Assembly (NCBI GenBank): GCA_963793465.1
Contig: CAWCAJ010000007.1
Span: 124,001 to 188,000, forward strand
Reading direction: 5' to 3'
Length of the DNA: 64,000 nucleotides
Origin: CAJQPP01 sp963793465
GTDB lineage: Bacteria; Planctomycetota; Planctomycetia; Pirellulales; Pirellulaceae
How positions within the stretch are numbered: the stretch's first letter is position 1; each line of letters starts with the position of its first letter. This document shows, one piece after another, positions 36,261 to 45,783 of the stretch. The notes below the pieces were generated by a model that ran no database searches, was not told the DNA's origin, and saw only the letters and a program-made list of their open reading frames with translations. Both the position numbers and the translations under genes were made by a program.

Positions 36261-37055
36261 TTACTTTTTGCGACCAAGTGGACTCATGATTCGCTCGATG
36301 CGTTTCCCGGCCTCGGAAACGATCGAATCAATCTTGTTGCGAAAGAAGCTGAAGGCCACCATCGTTGGAATGGCGACGACCAGTCCCAGTAATGTCGTGA
36401 TTAACGCCTGACCGATCCCGCCGGCCAATTCTTCAGGGCGGGCCATGCCCTCCCGGCTGGCAATCGTGTTGAATGCCTCGATCATTCCCAAGACCGTGCC
36501 GGTCAATCCCAACATGGGGGCGATCGCCCCAATCACATTCAGGACTTCCGTTTTGCGGTACAAACGGCCGATCTGGTCTTCACCAGCCTCTTCCACGGCC
36601 GAACGGTATTCGGCAAACCCGAATTCACTGCTTTGAAAGCGTTGCAGGCCGGCCGCGATCACCTCCGTAACCAGAGAATAGTTTTCCTTCTCGCGGCAAA
36701 AACCCACGGCCCGGCTGATTTCGCCCTCCGCCAGCATGCGTTCCAGGTCCGACATCACGACTTCCGGCATCAACCGGCTGCGTGTGATGGTAGTGGCGAA
36801 CACAATGATGAAATAGGCGCTGGCTACCGACAACGCCAGAATGATCACCACGATCACCAGGCCCAGCGGATTGCCGTCCAGCAGCATTCTCATCAAGGTC
36901 GGTTTTTTTACGGGGTCGGCAATGCTGTCGATGTTGTCGGAGGCCACGGCTGGCGTGGATTCCTGAACCATGGCCGACAGGGAATCAACCAATGCCGTGA
37001 CGCAGAAACCGAAGGTGAGTGCGCCTATCAGCAAGGCAATGTTTTTTGTGGTCAC
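36261..37055 (-). CDS. ExbB/TolQ/MotA-family proton channel protein
   Basis: 264 residues. A first hydrophobic segment (ALLIGALTFGFCVTALVDSL) precedes the canonical three helices: GLVIVVIILALSVASAYFIIVFA, then LNVIGAIAPMLGLTGTVLGMIEAF with the family motif, then LITTLLGLVVAIPTMVAFSFF. The polar loop EAGEDQIGRLYRKTEVLN is typical. The extra N-terminal helix and its linker are not in E. coli TolQ but occur in several environmental ExbB proteins. It would form a pentameric stator with the two ExbD proteins that follow. Confidence 0.92.
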   Translation of the reverse strand: MTTKNIALLIGALTFGFCVTALVDSLSAMVQESTPAVASDNIDSIADPVKKPTLMRMLLDGNPLGLVIVVIILALSVASAYFIIVFATTITRSRLMPEVVMSDLERMLAEGEISRAVGFCREKENYSLVTEVIAAGLQRFQSSEFGFAEYRSAVEEAGEDQIGRLYRKTEVLNVIGAIAPMLGLTGTVLGMIEAFNTIASREGMARPEELAGGIGQALITTLLGLVVAIPTMVAFSFFRNKIDSIVSEAGKRIERIMSPLGRKK

Positions 37056-37056
37056 G

Positions 37057-38142
37057 CTATTTTCCGCTCGATAGATATTGGCGACCGTGCCAGGTCTGCG
37101 AAAACCTGTCAGTCAATTCTTCCGCCAACGAGGCATACTCTGAGCACCCGCGATCGGACCCTTGTAGGACCTCGTAAATGGCGGCTGCCGACAACTCGGG
37201 GAACGGATCCTGGAATTCGGCTGGAATTTGCAGCAATGTGAGTTTCCATTGTTCGGTGGATTGATCCGGATCCCTGGCCTCCTGATGGCGAATGGCCAGG
37301 CCGCGGTAGTATAACGCAACCGCACGCTCCGCCGCCGTCACATTCGATGGCATTTTGTCGAGGACGGAAACCACTTTGGACGGGTCTCCGTTAAGCAGTG
37401 CCGATTGCGCAATAAACAACGATTCCCAACCGGAAGATCCCGCGTCGGGATCGGCCGGCAGGAAAGGTTGGCCGGCGGCAATTCCCAACGCCGCGATGTA
37501 CCGCAATGCGGCCTGGCTGGACGGCGGTTGCCGCAGACTCTGCTGTTGCCAGACCGCCCGGGCCGCCCGGGAATCAAACCACACCGGCAGGAGATTCCAG
37601 CACATTCCATCATCCTTGATCCGCAATCCCAACTCCGCATCCATTGCCGCCCATGATGCGGATGACTCGCGGATCGATAAAAGATGACAGAGGGGGATGA
37701 TGGCTGCTTCACGTTCGCCGCGACTTAACAGATCATGAAATTTGGCTACCCAGGCCAGGTAGGCAGTGCGTCCCTGGCTGTCTGCAACCTGACCTAACAG
37801 GTCGTCGGCCATCGGTTGCAATTCCGTGAAGCTCCCGTGAATCAGACGATTGCGAATGCGAAACAGAGGCCCGCCAACCGTTTGAAGTTGTCGATCCAGT
37901 TCCTCCTGCTGGTTACCGACATCCCCCTTCAAAATTTGATCCCAGGGGAAACTTCTGCCGTCCATCAATACCAGGCCATCCAGCGTCCAGGTCTGGATCT
38001 GCACGTCGGTAACCAGTGTCAGATCACGGAGTACCAGGTGTTGTGCGAAACTGCCACCGGGCGCAACCAACAGCAACCCAATCAGCCAGCAGCTGGCGGT
38101 GGTCAATATTGATAGGGGGGGGCGATTCACCCGTGGCCTCAT
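37057..38142 (-). CDS. Secreted hypothetical protein of the ExbB/ExbD operon
   Basis: 361 residues. The signal peptide (ILTTASCWLIGLLLVAPGGSFA) likely ends near residue 33. The mature start LVLRDLTLVTDVQIQTWTLDGLVLMDGRSFPWDQI looks like a beta domain; the rest is helical (AERAVALYYRGLAIRHQEA has TPR-like character). The gene is linked by a four-base overlap to the 160-residue gene before it and by one base to the ExbB gene after it. The family is not recognised. Its N-terminus is similar in style to that of the 310-residue protein at the operon's end. Confidence 0.65.
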   Translation of the reverse strand: MRPRVNRPPLSILTTASCWLIGLLLVAPGGSFAQHLVLRDLTLVTDVQIQTWTLDGLVLMDGRSFPWDQILKGDVGNQQEELDRQLQTVGGPLFRIRNRLIHGSFTELQPMADDLLGQVADSQGRTAYLAWVAKFHDLLSRGEREAAIIPLCHLLSIRESSASWAAMDAELGLRIKDDGMCWNLLPVWFDSRAARAVWQQQSLRQPPSSQAALRYIAALGIAAGQPFLPADPDAGSSGWESLFIAQSALLNGDPSKVVSVLDKMPSNVTAAERAVALYYRGLAIRHQEARDPDQSTEQWKLTLLQIPAEFQDPFPELSAAAIYEVLQGSDRGCSEYASLAEELTDRFSQTWHGRQYLSSGK

Positions 38143-38621
38143 TCCCGGCCCAGTTGGACCAAATCAGCCACGGCTTGCGGATCCACCGTCTTGGCCAGGG
38201 TAAAGCCGGCTGCGGTCAGCGAGAACTCATTCATCAATTGATGCATTACCAGTCCCGATCGACATAGACAGCGAAAACCATTCATGAATCGGATCGTCTG
38301 CTCGGGGTTGCCGGGAATACGAAACTCAATCCGTCGCCCGTCATTCTGGTCCACACCAATGGCGAGGTAACGCTGGCCCGGTTCGAAGGCGTTCTTGTCA
38401 CCGCGGATGCTGATCGAGCCTGTCGTCATCGCGGAATGGAGAATCGCGGCCGATTCCAGCGGCAATTCTGATAGGCTCACGGTCTCCGGTTGCGAATCCG
38501 CTCGCGCCAGGATACCGCTGCAAAGATCCGCCAATGCCGCAATCGTCGGCAGGCCGCGAGTCAAATCCTCCCAAACCAGGCTTTCCTGGGGTTGGCTTTC
38601 CGCAAGGTGGCGTTGCAACAT
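38139..38621 (-). CDS. Small soluble hypothetical protein, first gene of the ExbB/ExbD operon
   Basis: 160 residues from ATG 38621. There is no signal peptide or membrane helix, so it is predicted cytoplasmic. The composition is mixed alpha/beta (GQRYLAIGVDQNDGRRIEFRIPGNPEQ). The family is not recognised. Its stop overlaps the next start by four bases. As the only wholly soluble member it could be a regulator or adaptor; that is a guess. The 350-bp region upstream separates it from the divergent 2131-residue gene. Confidence 0.55.
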   Translation of the reverse strand: MLQRHLAESQPQESLVWEDLTRGLPTIAALADLCSGILARADSQPETVSLSELPLESAAILHSAMTTGSISIRGDKNAFEPGQRYLAIGVDQNDGRRIEFRIPGNPEQTIRFMNGFRCLCRSGLVMHQLMNEFSLTAAGFTLAKTVDPQAVADLVQLGRE

Positions 38622-38971
38622 GGTGGGATTCGCAAGTGTCGACAGGGTTGTTTCAATCGTATTGTCTGGAAATGCCGGCTTTTTTGCAAATCCAGCCCGC
38701 CCACAGGGAACGCGAGGGCCATTTGGTTCGTCAGAACGTAAATTGGCAGGGCGGTTCCGCGTGTTCCGGTCTGCGGCGTATCGCGGGCTGCGTGGCCGGG
38801 GGCTTCCGCCTCAGGGCAGCGTTCCCGGATCGCCGGCACCTTGCACAGGCTGCCGCAATGCGTGAGTTGTGAAGGCACCGGATTCTGGACCGGTGGTAAA
38901 ACGTTGATCGCCGCTTTCCCGGCGAATCCAGGTTTCTGATAATCGCCAAGTCCGAGGTTTGAGGTTGTATC
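38622..38971. other. Divergent intergenic region between the ExbB/ExbD operon and the macroglobulin-like gene
   Basis: 350 bases without a supported gene. It should carry the promoters of both the eight-gene minus-strand operon and the plus-strand giant gene, so the two may be co-regulated. No clear operator or promoter pair was found by eye. Confidence 0.5.
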
Positions 38972-41900
38972 ATGATCCATCCGTTGATTCCAGGTTTGAT
39001 TGCCATGCTTTCTGTCGCCATCGCCCCGCAATCGCTACCCGGTCAAGTTTCCGGTGATAATGGTCCCGACATTGATTTTGTCGAACGCTTCGCCCTGGCT
39101 GAGGATCGCGAATCGACGCTCTCAGAATTGGTGCCCGGCACGGACGAATACTATTTCTACCATTGTCTGCATTACCAGAACACGGAGCGACTGGACGAAG
39201 CCCAGCGGATTCTGGAAACGTGGCAGAAGCGAAACGGGAACCATCCCCAAATTCAACAAATGCGGCATCGGCAAGCGCTGCTGGCCTACACCAACGAACC
39301 CCAAGTCACTCTGGACTATTTGATTGACAAGTTAAATGTCAATCTGAACCACCAACGGCAACGGCCGTCCGCGGAACCCGGTTTGCCCAGCCAACTCGAT
39401 CCTGCACTGATCAGCTTTCAACGATTGAATGAACGGGCGCTCGGTAACGACAATCTAGAGCGGTACGAAGACCTTGGCTTGCCGGTTGCCGCAACCCAAG
39501 ATCTTAACGAGCGGCAATTGCGGGCCCTGCTGCAGCGACTCAATCACCCCGTGATTCCGGGACTGCCCCAACTCATCGATCAGGATTTAAAAAATCCCGA
39601 TGCGTCGCCCTTCGGCAGCCTGCCAATCCATCAATTGTTGTTGTTGGATCAACTGGATGAACTGGTTCGGTTGCGGCCGCAATTGCGCAACGAAAACGCC
39701 TTTGTCAATGTTTATCTGTCCCGTCTGGCACCCGACAATGATGTCGTGTGGCGTGTCGATCGTGAAGCACATCTGGCATATCTGGAGCGACTTTGGGCCT
39801 TCGCAAGCACTCTGAATGCGTCGCATAACTCGCTGAAAGCCAGCGTTCTGTTTCGACGTCTGGAGTTTGATCTCACGCAGGGTGAATACGACCAGGCCCG
39901 CTTTATCGAGTACCTGAAACTGCCCCGACCGGTGCCTTATGCCCGGGAGAGCGTGATCAAATCGGTCCCGTCCCGGGATCAGTTGGTGAACCTGGGTGCC
40001 GATTTTCGTGGTCAGACGCAACTGCTGCCGATCGGTGATGATGAGAAATTGGTGCGACATTTTCTGCATCACTTTCTCGTCGAAGCACCCGATTACGATG
40101 AATTCCGGCCTTGGGTTGACGACCGGTATCTCAAGGAACGCTTGGCCGAAGCCAAAATCACCGCGGGCATCGGCGATACTGAACAATGGGCGTCTCTGCT
40201 GTCCCCAGCACAGTACCGGGAACTGATGAAACGGGTGGACCTGGAATTCGCCTACACCAATCCCTTGCAGGTCGGCGTCGACGAGCCCGTGGAAATTAAA
40301 CTCACTACCAAGAACATCAAGAACCTGATCATTAAGGTTTTCGAGATCAATACGGGCAATTACTATCGCTACCACGATGGTGAGATTGATACCGATATCA
40401 ATCTGGATGGGCTGGTACCCAATTGGCAAAAAACGCTGGATTACGATGATTCTCGTGCACTTCGTATCGAACGAAGTTTCCGGTTTGACGAAATCGACCA
40501 TCGGGGCGTGTTTATCATCGACTTCATCGGCAGCGGAAAAAGCAGCCGCGTTTTGATTCGCAAGGGTGGACTTTCGCATGTGGTAGAGACGACCGCGGCC
40601 GGTCAGGTCTTCAGCGTGTTCAACGAGAACCGGGAATTTCTTCCGCAGGCAACCCTCTGGTTGGCCGGTCGCGAATATCCAGCCGACGACCAGGGCAGAA
40701 TCCTGGTCCCCTTTTCCAATCAACCACGCCGGGAAACCGTGGTTCTGACCCATGAGGGATTGAGCGTCCGCGCCCAGTTTGACCATCTGGCCGAATCGTA
40801 TGACCTGCAGGCGGGGATTTACGTCGACCGCGAGTCGCTACTGCGGATGGGGCAGGCCGACGTCATCGTGCGTCCCCAACTGCAAGTGGCTGGTCAACCG
40901 ACTCCCCTGCAATTACTGGAGAAAGTCCGTCTACTGGTGCGGGCCACGGACCTGGACGGGGTCGAAACCACTCGGGAGTTCCAGGGTCTGAAGTTAGGGG
41001 AAGAATACGATACCACCGTCCAGATCATGGTTCCCAATCGGCTGAAGTCGATCCAGTTTGATCTGCTGGGCACGATCCAGAATGTCAGCCGCGGCGAACC
41101 ACAGGTTGTGAACGCCAGCCAAACCTACACCGTCAATCAAATCGATCTCACGGAAACGCTGCAAGCCGTGCATCTGCGTGCCAATGAAAATGGATACTGC
41201 CTGGCCGTGCGGGGGAAGACCGGCGAGTCGCGGGCGGCCCAGGCCGTGCTGGTGAAATTAAAACACCGGTTGTTCCGCGACACCGTCACGGCAAACCTGC
41301 AATCGAATGAAGCCGGACAAATCCCCCTGGGATTGTTGGAAGGCATTGACTGGATCCAGGTTGCTTTGAATGGCGCCCATCCCATCTCCTGGAACCTGGC
41401 AGATTCCAATCAGAGTACGCCCGTCAACTGGAATGTTGCCAGCCAGACTGTTATCAAGATGCCCTGCGACAGCAATCTGGACCGGGATGCCCTGGCCCTG
41501 CTCGAATTACGCGGCAATCAGTATTTTCGCGATCGATCCGAACTGTGTTCGGTAGCTGATGGACATATTCACATTGCGGGGTTGGCGGCCGGGGACTACC
41601 AACTGTTGAACCTCGGCGATGCTTCGCGAAAGCAAATCCGGGTGACCGACGGTCCTCAAGTTGGGCCTTGGCTAATGGGCAAACACCGGACCTTGGAAGT
41701 TCGCAACCCAGACCCATTGTTTGTCAAGGACCTTCAGGTGGCCGCAGACAAAGTGCGAGTGGAATTGGGTGGCGATACACGCTTTTCCCGTGTCCATGTG
41801 ATCGCCACCCGATATCAACCCCGCTTCGACGTGTTTGCGGAGTTGTCCCGGGCCGGCGATTTGGAGCCACTGATGATCCGGGAAGCGATCGCCCTGAATG

Positions 41901-44900
41901 GCTACATGGCCGGACGATCAATCGGCGAAGAATATCAGTACATACTGGAACGCCAGCTACAGCAGAAGTTTCCGGGCAATATGTTGACCCGCCCTTCATT
42001 GTTGTTGAATCCCTGGGCCCTGCGGACCACGGAAAACGACCTGCAGGTAGCGGCCACGGGAGAGGCTTTTGGACGGGGCGGTCAGGGTTCCCAGGCCGAC
42101 GCCAGCCGTCAACAGTCCCAGGGTCAACAAACTGTTGCCAACAGCGACTTCGTCAATCTCGACTTTCTGGCCGCCGGCTCCATCGCGCTCACCAATCTGG
42201 CCGTGGGTCAGGACGGGTCGGTCACTTTGGACCGCCAGCTGTTTGGCGAGAAGCATATGCTTCAAATCGTCGTCGAGAATCCCAGGCAAACGCTGTTTCG
42301 TCAGGTGGTCTTACCGGAATTTGCGTTGGAGTACCGCGATCTTCGTCTGGTCGATGGACTGGATCCCGAGAATCATTTTTCCCAACAGAAGCGATACAGC
42401 GTCCTCAAAAAGGACGAAGTGTTTGAGCTCAATGACATCTCATCGGCAAAGTTCCAGCAGTATGACAGTCTGGCAGACATCTACCGGTTCTACGTCACCT
42501 TGACGGGTAATGAACAGCTAGAGGAATTTGGATTCCTGATGGATTGGCCCCAGAAATCCGCTGCCGAGAAGCTGGAACTTTACAAACAGCATGCCTGTCA
42601 CGAATTGCATTTTTTCCTGATGAAGAAGGACCCGCAAGCCTTTCAGGAAGTCATTCTGCCTTACCTGGAAAACAAGCTGCACAAGACATTTCTGGATCAA
42701 TACTTGTTGGATCTGGATTTGCAATCCTGGGTTCAACCCTGGGATTTTCAACGTCTCAACACGGTCGAGCAAATTCTGCTGGGTCGGCGGTTGGATGACC
42801 ATCGCCAGCGACTGGATCAACTGATTGGCGACGATTACGACAACCATCCCACCAGTCGCAGGGAGTTTGATCGATTCTATGACTTCGCCGTGCTGGGGAA
42901 CGCTCTGGACACCGATGAGAAATCCGTCGCCATGAATGAGCGAATGAACCAGACACGCGGAGTATTGCAAGAGCGGGCCCGTCAGGCTGACGAGAACCCC
43001 TCCGAAGATGCAGAAGCGGGACAGGCCCTGGCGGCAGCATTGCCCGCACCGGCCAACGCGGCCCCCGGCCGTCGTGGTCGGCAACGACCGAACGCTGCCG
43101 GGATGGAGGAAGGAAAAAAGGGGGACGCCAGTTTGCGTGACAAGATCGCGATTGTGGATGCGGATTCATTTTCCAAAGAGAAAATGGAGTCAAGGGACGG
43201 AGGCGAATCCCAGTTTGGGCTGGGCGGCGGAGGGGGGCGATACTTCGCCAATGACGATCTCGCAGAAAGCAGAAAGGAGCTGCAGCAGTATTACCAACGG
43301 ATCAAACCTACGCAGGAATGGGTTGAGAGCAATTACTATCGGTTACCCATCGAACAGCAGGACCGGGAATTGATCCGGATCAACCGCTTTTGGCGGGACC
43401 TGGCATTGCACCAGGGTGATGGTGCTTTTCTGTCTCCCTACTTTCCCGAGAGTTGCCGTAACTTTACCGAGATGATGCTGGCCCTATCCGTTCTGGACTT
43501 ACCATTTGAAGACCCGGAGCATGAAGTTGTCTATGAAGATGACAGCATGCGATTGACTCCCCGCAGTGATTTGATCGCCTTCTTTGAACAGGTTCGGCCC
43601 AGTACCTTCGATCGTGGCGAGACCACTGTGCTGATCAGCGAAAATTTCTATCGCAATGACGACCGTTACCGGACCGTCGAGGGGAGACAAAGCGAAAATT
43701 TCGTCCGCAAGGAGTTTTTGCCGCATGTGCTTTACGGTGGCCAGATTGTGATCACCAATCCGACATCGGCCCCACAGGAAATCGATCTGCTGATTCAAAT
43801 CCCGCAAGGAGCCTTGCCTGTCATGGGCAGCCATGAAACGCGGACCAGGCAACTGGATATGGCCGCTTTCAGTACAGAGACCCTGGAATACTATTTCTAC
43901 TTTCCCACTCCCGGCGATTTTGAGCATTACCCGGCACATGTTTCGATCGATTCCCTCACCGTGGCCGCCGCCGAGGGCATGTCCTTCCATGTCGTGGAGC
44001 AACTTTCCGAGGTCGACACATCCTCCTGGGCCTACATCTCCCAAAACGGTACAGAACAACAGGTCCTGGATTTTCTGGGCTCGCAGAACCTGCAATCCCA
44101 CGACCTGGGTTTGATCGCCTTTCGGATGCACGATGCAAGGTTTTTTGGGCAGACGATGGACCTGTTGCAGAAGCGTTTTGCTTTCAACGAGACGCTTTGG
44201 GCTTATGGACTGAAGCATGCGGATGCACAGGCGATCGGGCAGTTCCTGCAAAACCGGGATGGATTTGTCCATGAGTGCGGAAGCTGGCTGGAATCTCCCT
44301 TGTTGACTATTCGACCCGTCATTCGCAACTTGTACCAGCACCGCGAATACTGGCCCTTGATCAATGCCCGGGCCCATCGTCTGGGCAGTAAACGAAAAAT
44401 CCTCAACGATGCCATCTGGCAGCAATATCACCTGTTGTTGGACATCATCGCACGTCAAAATCGGCCCCGTAACGAAACGCATCTGGCGGTAACCTACTAC
44501 ATGTTGCTGCAGGATCGAGTCGCAGACGCCATCCATCACTTTGAGAAAGTAGATCCCAAGCGGATGGAGACGCGATTGCAATACGACTATTGCGCTGCTT
44601 ACTTGGCCATGTCCCGTGGGCAGCCGGATCAGGCCCGCGAAATCGCCCAGGCCTACCTGGACTATCCCGTGCAACGTTGGCAAGAATTGTTTGCTGCGGT
44701 GTCGGCGCAGGTCGCCGAGATCCAGGGGGGTGAGACGGTCGTGGTCGATGAGCGGGACCCGACTCAACGACAAACAGAGGCCGCGAGTCAGACTCCTAGC
44801 TTCGATTTCGTCGTGGAATCGCTGAAAACGAAGATCAACTATCAAAACCTGAATCAGGTCACGGTCAACTACTATCAAATGGACGTGGAACTGCTGTTCA

Positions 44901-45367
44901 GCCGCAATCCCTTCGTTCAGCGACAAGATGACAGTTTTGCCTTGATTCAGCCGAATGCCACTGAAACCGTGGATTTGCCGGTCAATCAAAACGTCCTGGA
45001 GATCGATCTCCCGGAGACATTCCGAACCAGCAATGTCTTGGTGGAGGTCGTCGGCGGCGGGAAAATCGAACGACAGGCCTACTACGCCAATTCGATGAAT
45101 GTGCAGACGATCGAACCGTTCGGTCAAATCAAGGTCACGCAGGCTGCCGGTGACGCCAGGCTGTCCGGTGTGTACGTCAAGGTCTATACGCGGAAAGCGG
45201 ACCAAACGGTCCACTTTTACAAGGATGGATACACCGATTTGCGGGGACGCTTCGATTATGCATCACTAAGCAACCAGGACCTCAATGACGTCGAGAAATT
45301 TGCGATCCTGATCATCAGCCCGGAATTCGGGGCGGTGGTGAAAGAAGCGGATGTGCCCCAGGAATGA
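38972..45367 (+). CDS. Giant secreted protein, macroglobulin-like (2131 aa)
   Basis: The signal peptide is MIHPLIPGLIAMLSVAIAPQ. Helical repeats fill residues about 40-400. From about 420 the sequence takes on the look of alpha-2-macroglobulin MG domains (VGVDEPVEIKLTTKNIKNLIIKVFEINTG in part, then GGLSHVVETTAAGQVFSVFNENREFLPQATLWLAGREYPADDQGRI in part). A low-complexity linker with a GGGGG run lies near 1350-1430, and the C-terminus ends with another MG-like segment (VYVKVYTRKADQTVHFYKDGY). The thioester motif (CGEQ) of trapping macroglobulins was not found. Family macroglobulins bind proteases or guard the periplasm. The assignment is by general pattern and is moderate. Confidence 0.6.
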   Translation: MIHPLIPGLIAMLSVAIAPQSLPGQVSGDNGPDIDFVERFALAEDRESTLSELVPGTDEYYFYHCLHYQNTERLDEAQRILETWQKRNGNHPQIQQMRHRQALLAYTNEPQVTLDYLIDKLNVNLNHQRQRPSAEPGLPSQLDPALISFQRLNERALGNDNLERYEDLGLPVAATQDLNERQLRALLQRLNHPVIPGLPQLIDQDLKNPDASPFGSLPIHQLLLLDQLDELVRLRPQLRNENAFVNVYLSRLAPDNDVVWRVDREAHLAYLERLWAFASTLNASHNSLKASVLFRRLEFDLTQGEYDQARFIEYLKLPRPVPYARESVIKSVPSRDQLVNLGADFRGQTQLLPIGDDEKLVRHFLHHFLVEAPDYDEFRPWVDDRYLKERLAEAKITAGIGDTEQWASLLSPAQYRELMKRVDLEFAYTNPLQVGVDEPVEIKLTTKNIKNLIIKVFEINTGNYYRYHDGEIDTDINLDGLVPNWQKTLDYDDSRALRIERSFRFDEIDHRGVFIIDFIGSGKSSRVLIRKGGLSHVVETTAAGQVFSVFNENREFLPQATLWLAGREYPADDQGRILVPFSNQPRRETVVLTHEGLSVRAQFDHLAESYDLQAGIYVDRESLLRMGQADVIVRPQLQVAGQPTPLQLLEKVRLLVRATDLDGVETTREFQGLKLGEEYDTTVQIMVPNRLKSIQFDLLGTIQNVSRGEPQVVNASQTYTVNQIDLTETLQAVHLRANENGYCLAVRGKTGESRAAQAVLVKLKHRLFRDTVTANLQSNEAGQIPLGLLEGIDWIQVALNGAHPISWNLADSNQSTPVNWNVASQTVIKMPCDSNLDRDALALLELRGNQYFRDRSELCSVADGHIHIAGLAAGDYQLLNLGDASRKQIRVTDGPQVGPWLMGKHRTLEVRNPDPLFVKDLQVAADKVRVELGGDTRFSRVHVIATRYQPRFDVFAELSRAGDLEPLMIREAIALNGYMAGRSIGEEYQYILERQLQQKFPGNMLTRPSLLLNPWALRTTENDLQVAATGEAFGRGGQGSQADASRQQSQGQQTVANSDFVNLDFLAAGSIALTNLAVGQDGSVTLDRQLFGEKHMLQIVVENPRQTLFRQVVLPEFALEYRDLRLVDGLDPENHFSQQKRYSVLKKDEVFELNDISSAKFQQYDSLADIYRFYVTLTGNEQLEEFGFLMDWPQKSAAEKLELYKQHACHELHFFLMKKDPQAFQEVILPYLENKLHKTFLDQYLLDLDLQSWVQPWDFQRLNTVEQILLGRRLDDHRQRLDQLIGDDYDNHPTSRREFDRFYDFAVLGNALDTDEKSVAMNERMNQTRGVLQERARQADENPSEDAEAGQALAAALPAPANAAPGRRGRQRPNAAGMEEGKKGDASLRDKIAIVDADSFSKEKMESRDGGESQFGLGGGGGRYFANDDLAESRKELQQYYQRIKPTQEWVESNYYRLPIEQQDRELIRINRFWRDLALHQGDGAFLSPYFPESCRNFTEMMLALSVLDLPFEDPEHEVVYEDDSMRLTPRSDLIAFFEQVRPSTFDRGETTVLISENFYRNDDRYRTVEGRQSENFVRKEFLPHVLYGGQIVITNPTSAPQEIDLLIQIPQGALPVMGSHETRTRQLDMAAFSTETLEYYFYFPTPGDFEHYPAHVSIDSLTVAAAEGMSFHVVEQLSEVDTSSWAYISQNGTEQQVLDFLGSQNLQSHDLGLIAFRMHDARFFGQTMDLLQKRFAFNETLWAYGLKHADAQAIGQFLQNRDGFVHECGSWLESPLLTIRPVIRNLYQHREYWPLINARAHRLGSKRKILNDAIWQQYHLLLDIIARQNRPRNETHLAVTYYMLLQDRVADAIHHFEKVDPKRMETRLQYDYCAAYLAMSRGQPDQAREIAQAYLDYPVQRWQELFAAVSAQVAEIQGGETVVVDERDPTQRQTEAASQTPSFDFVVESLKTKINYQNLNQVTVNYYQMDVELLFSRNPFVQRQDDSFALIQPNATETVDLPVNQNVLEIDLPETFRTSNVLVEVVGGGKIERQAYYANSMNVQTIEPFGQIKVTQAAGDARLSGVYVKVYTRKADQTVHFYKDGYTDLRGRFDYASLSNQDLNDVEKFAILIISPEFGAVVKEADVPQE

Positions 45368-45394
45368 CACCCAGAACCTCCACGAATCCGGCCG

Positions 45395-45694
45395 ATGAAC
45401 TCGAATTCCCACAACCAACCCGGTGATGAAGCCGCGAACCAAGCTGCCCAACAGGCCAGCGACGTGACGATCCGTTTGGACCATTTCCTGCAGTCCTGTG
45501 GCGTGGAGACCGGCGGACAAGCCAAGTTGTTGATCCAAAGTGGGGAAGTTTGGGTCAACGGGTCGGTGGAGACACGCCGCCGCAAGAAATTGCGGGCCGG
45601 CGACGAAGTAACGCTGGATGGCGATGTCTTTGTCGTGACCCACACCCATGGAACCACACCAGAGGACCCATCGCCAGAGGACGCACCGCTATAG
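45395..45694 (+). CDS. S4-domain RNA-binding protein, tail shortened by a nonsense codon
   Basis: 99 residues, of the YbcJ/RlbA-like S4 type. The S4 core is IRLDHFLQSCGVETGGQAKLLIQSGEVWVNGSVETRRRKKL (in parts), then GDEVTLDGDVFVV. An acidic EDAPL-type tail begins at the end. The stop TAG at 45692-45694 falls inside a 15-bp tandem repeat where the other units read GAG, so one G-to-T change ended the frame. Without it the protein would run on through three further EDAPL units and about 30 more residues to 45823-45825. The start at 45395 is 27 bases after the giant gene. Confidence 0.8.
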   Translation: MNSNSHNQPGDEAANQAAQQASDVTIRLDHFLQSCGVETGGQAKLLIQSGEVWVNGSVETRRRKKLRAGDEVTLDGDVFVVTHTHGTTPEDPSPEDAPL

Positions 45695-45751
45695 GACGCA
45701 CCGCTAGAGGACGCACCGCTAGAGGACGCACCGCTAGAGGACGCATCGCCG
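45662..45751. repeat. 15-bp coding tandem repeat, six units
   Basis: Units at 45662, 45677, 45692, 45707, 45722 and 45737. The consensus is GAGGACGCACCGCTA, encoding EDAPL in the frame of the S4 gene. The third unit begins TAG instead of GAG, and the first and last are diverged. Confidence 0.9.
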
Positions 45752-45783
45752 CTTGACCGAGACAAACCGCGTGTCCTGGCGTT

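Noticed and set aside
43499..45214. 571-codon antisense open frame inside the giant gene
   Set aside because: It is a codon-bias shadow; the plus strand carries a continuous secreted protein.
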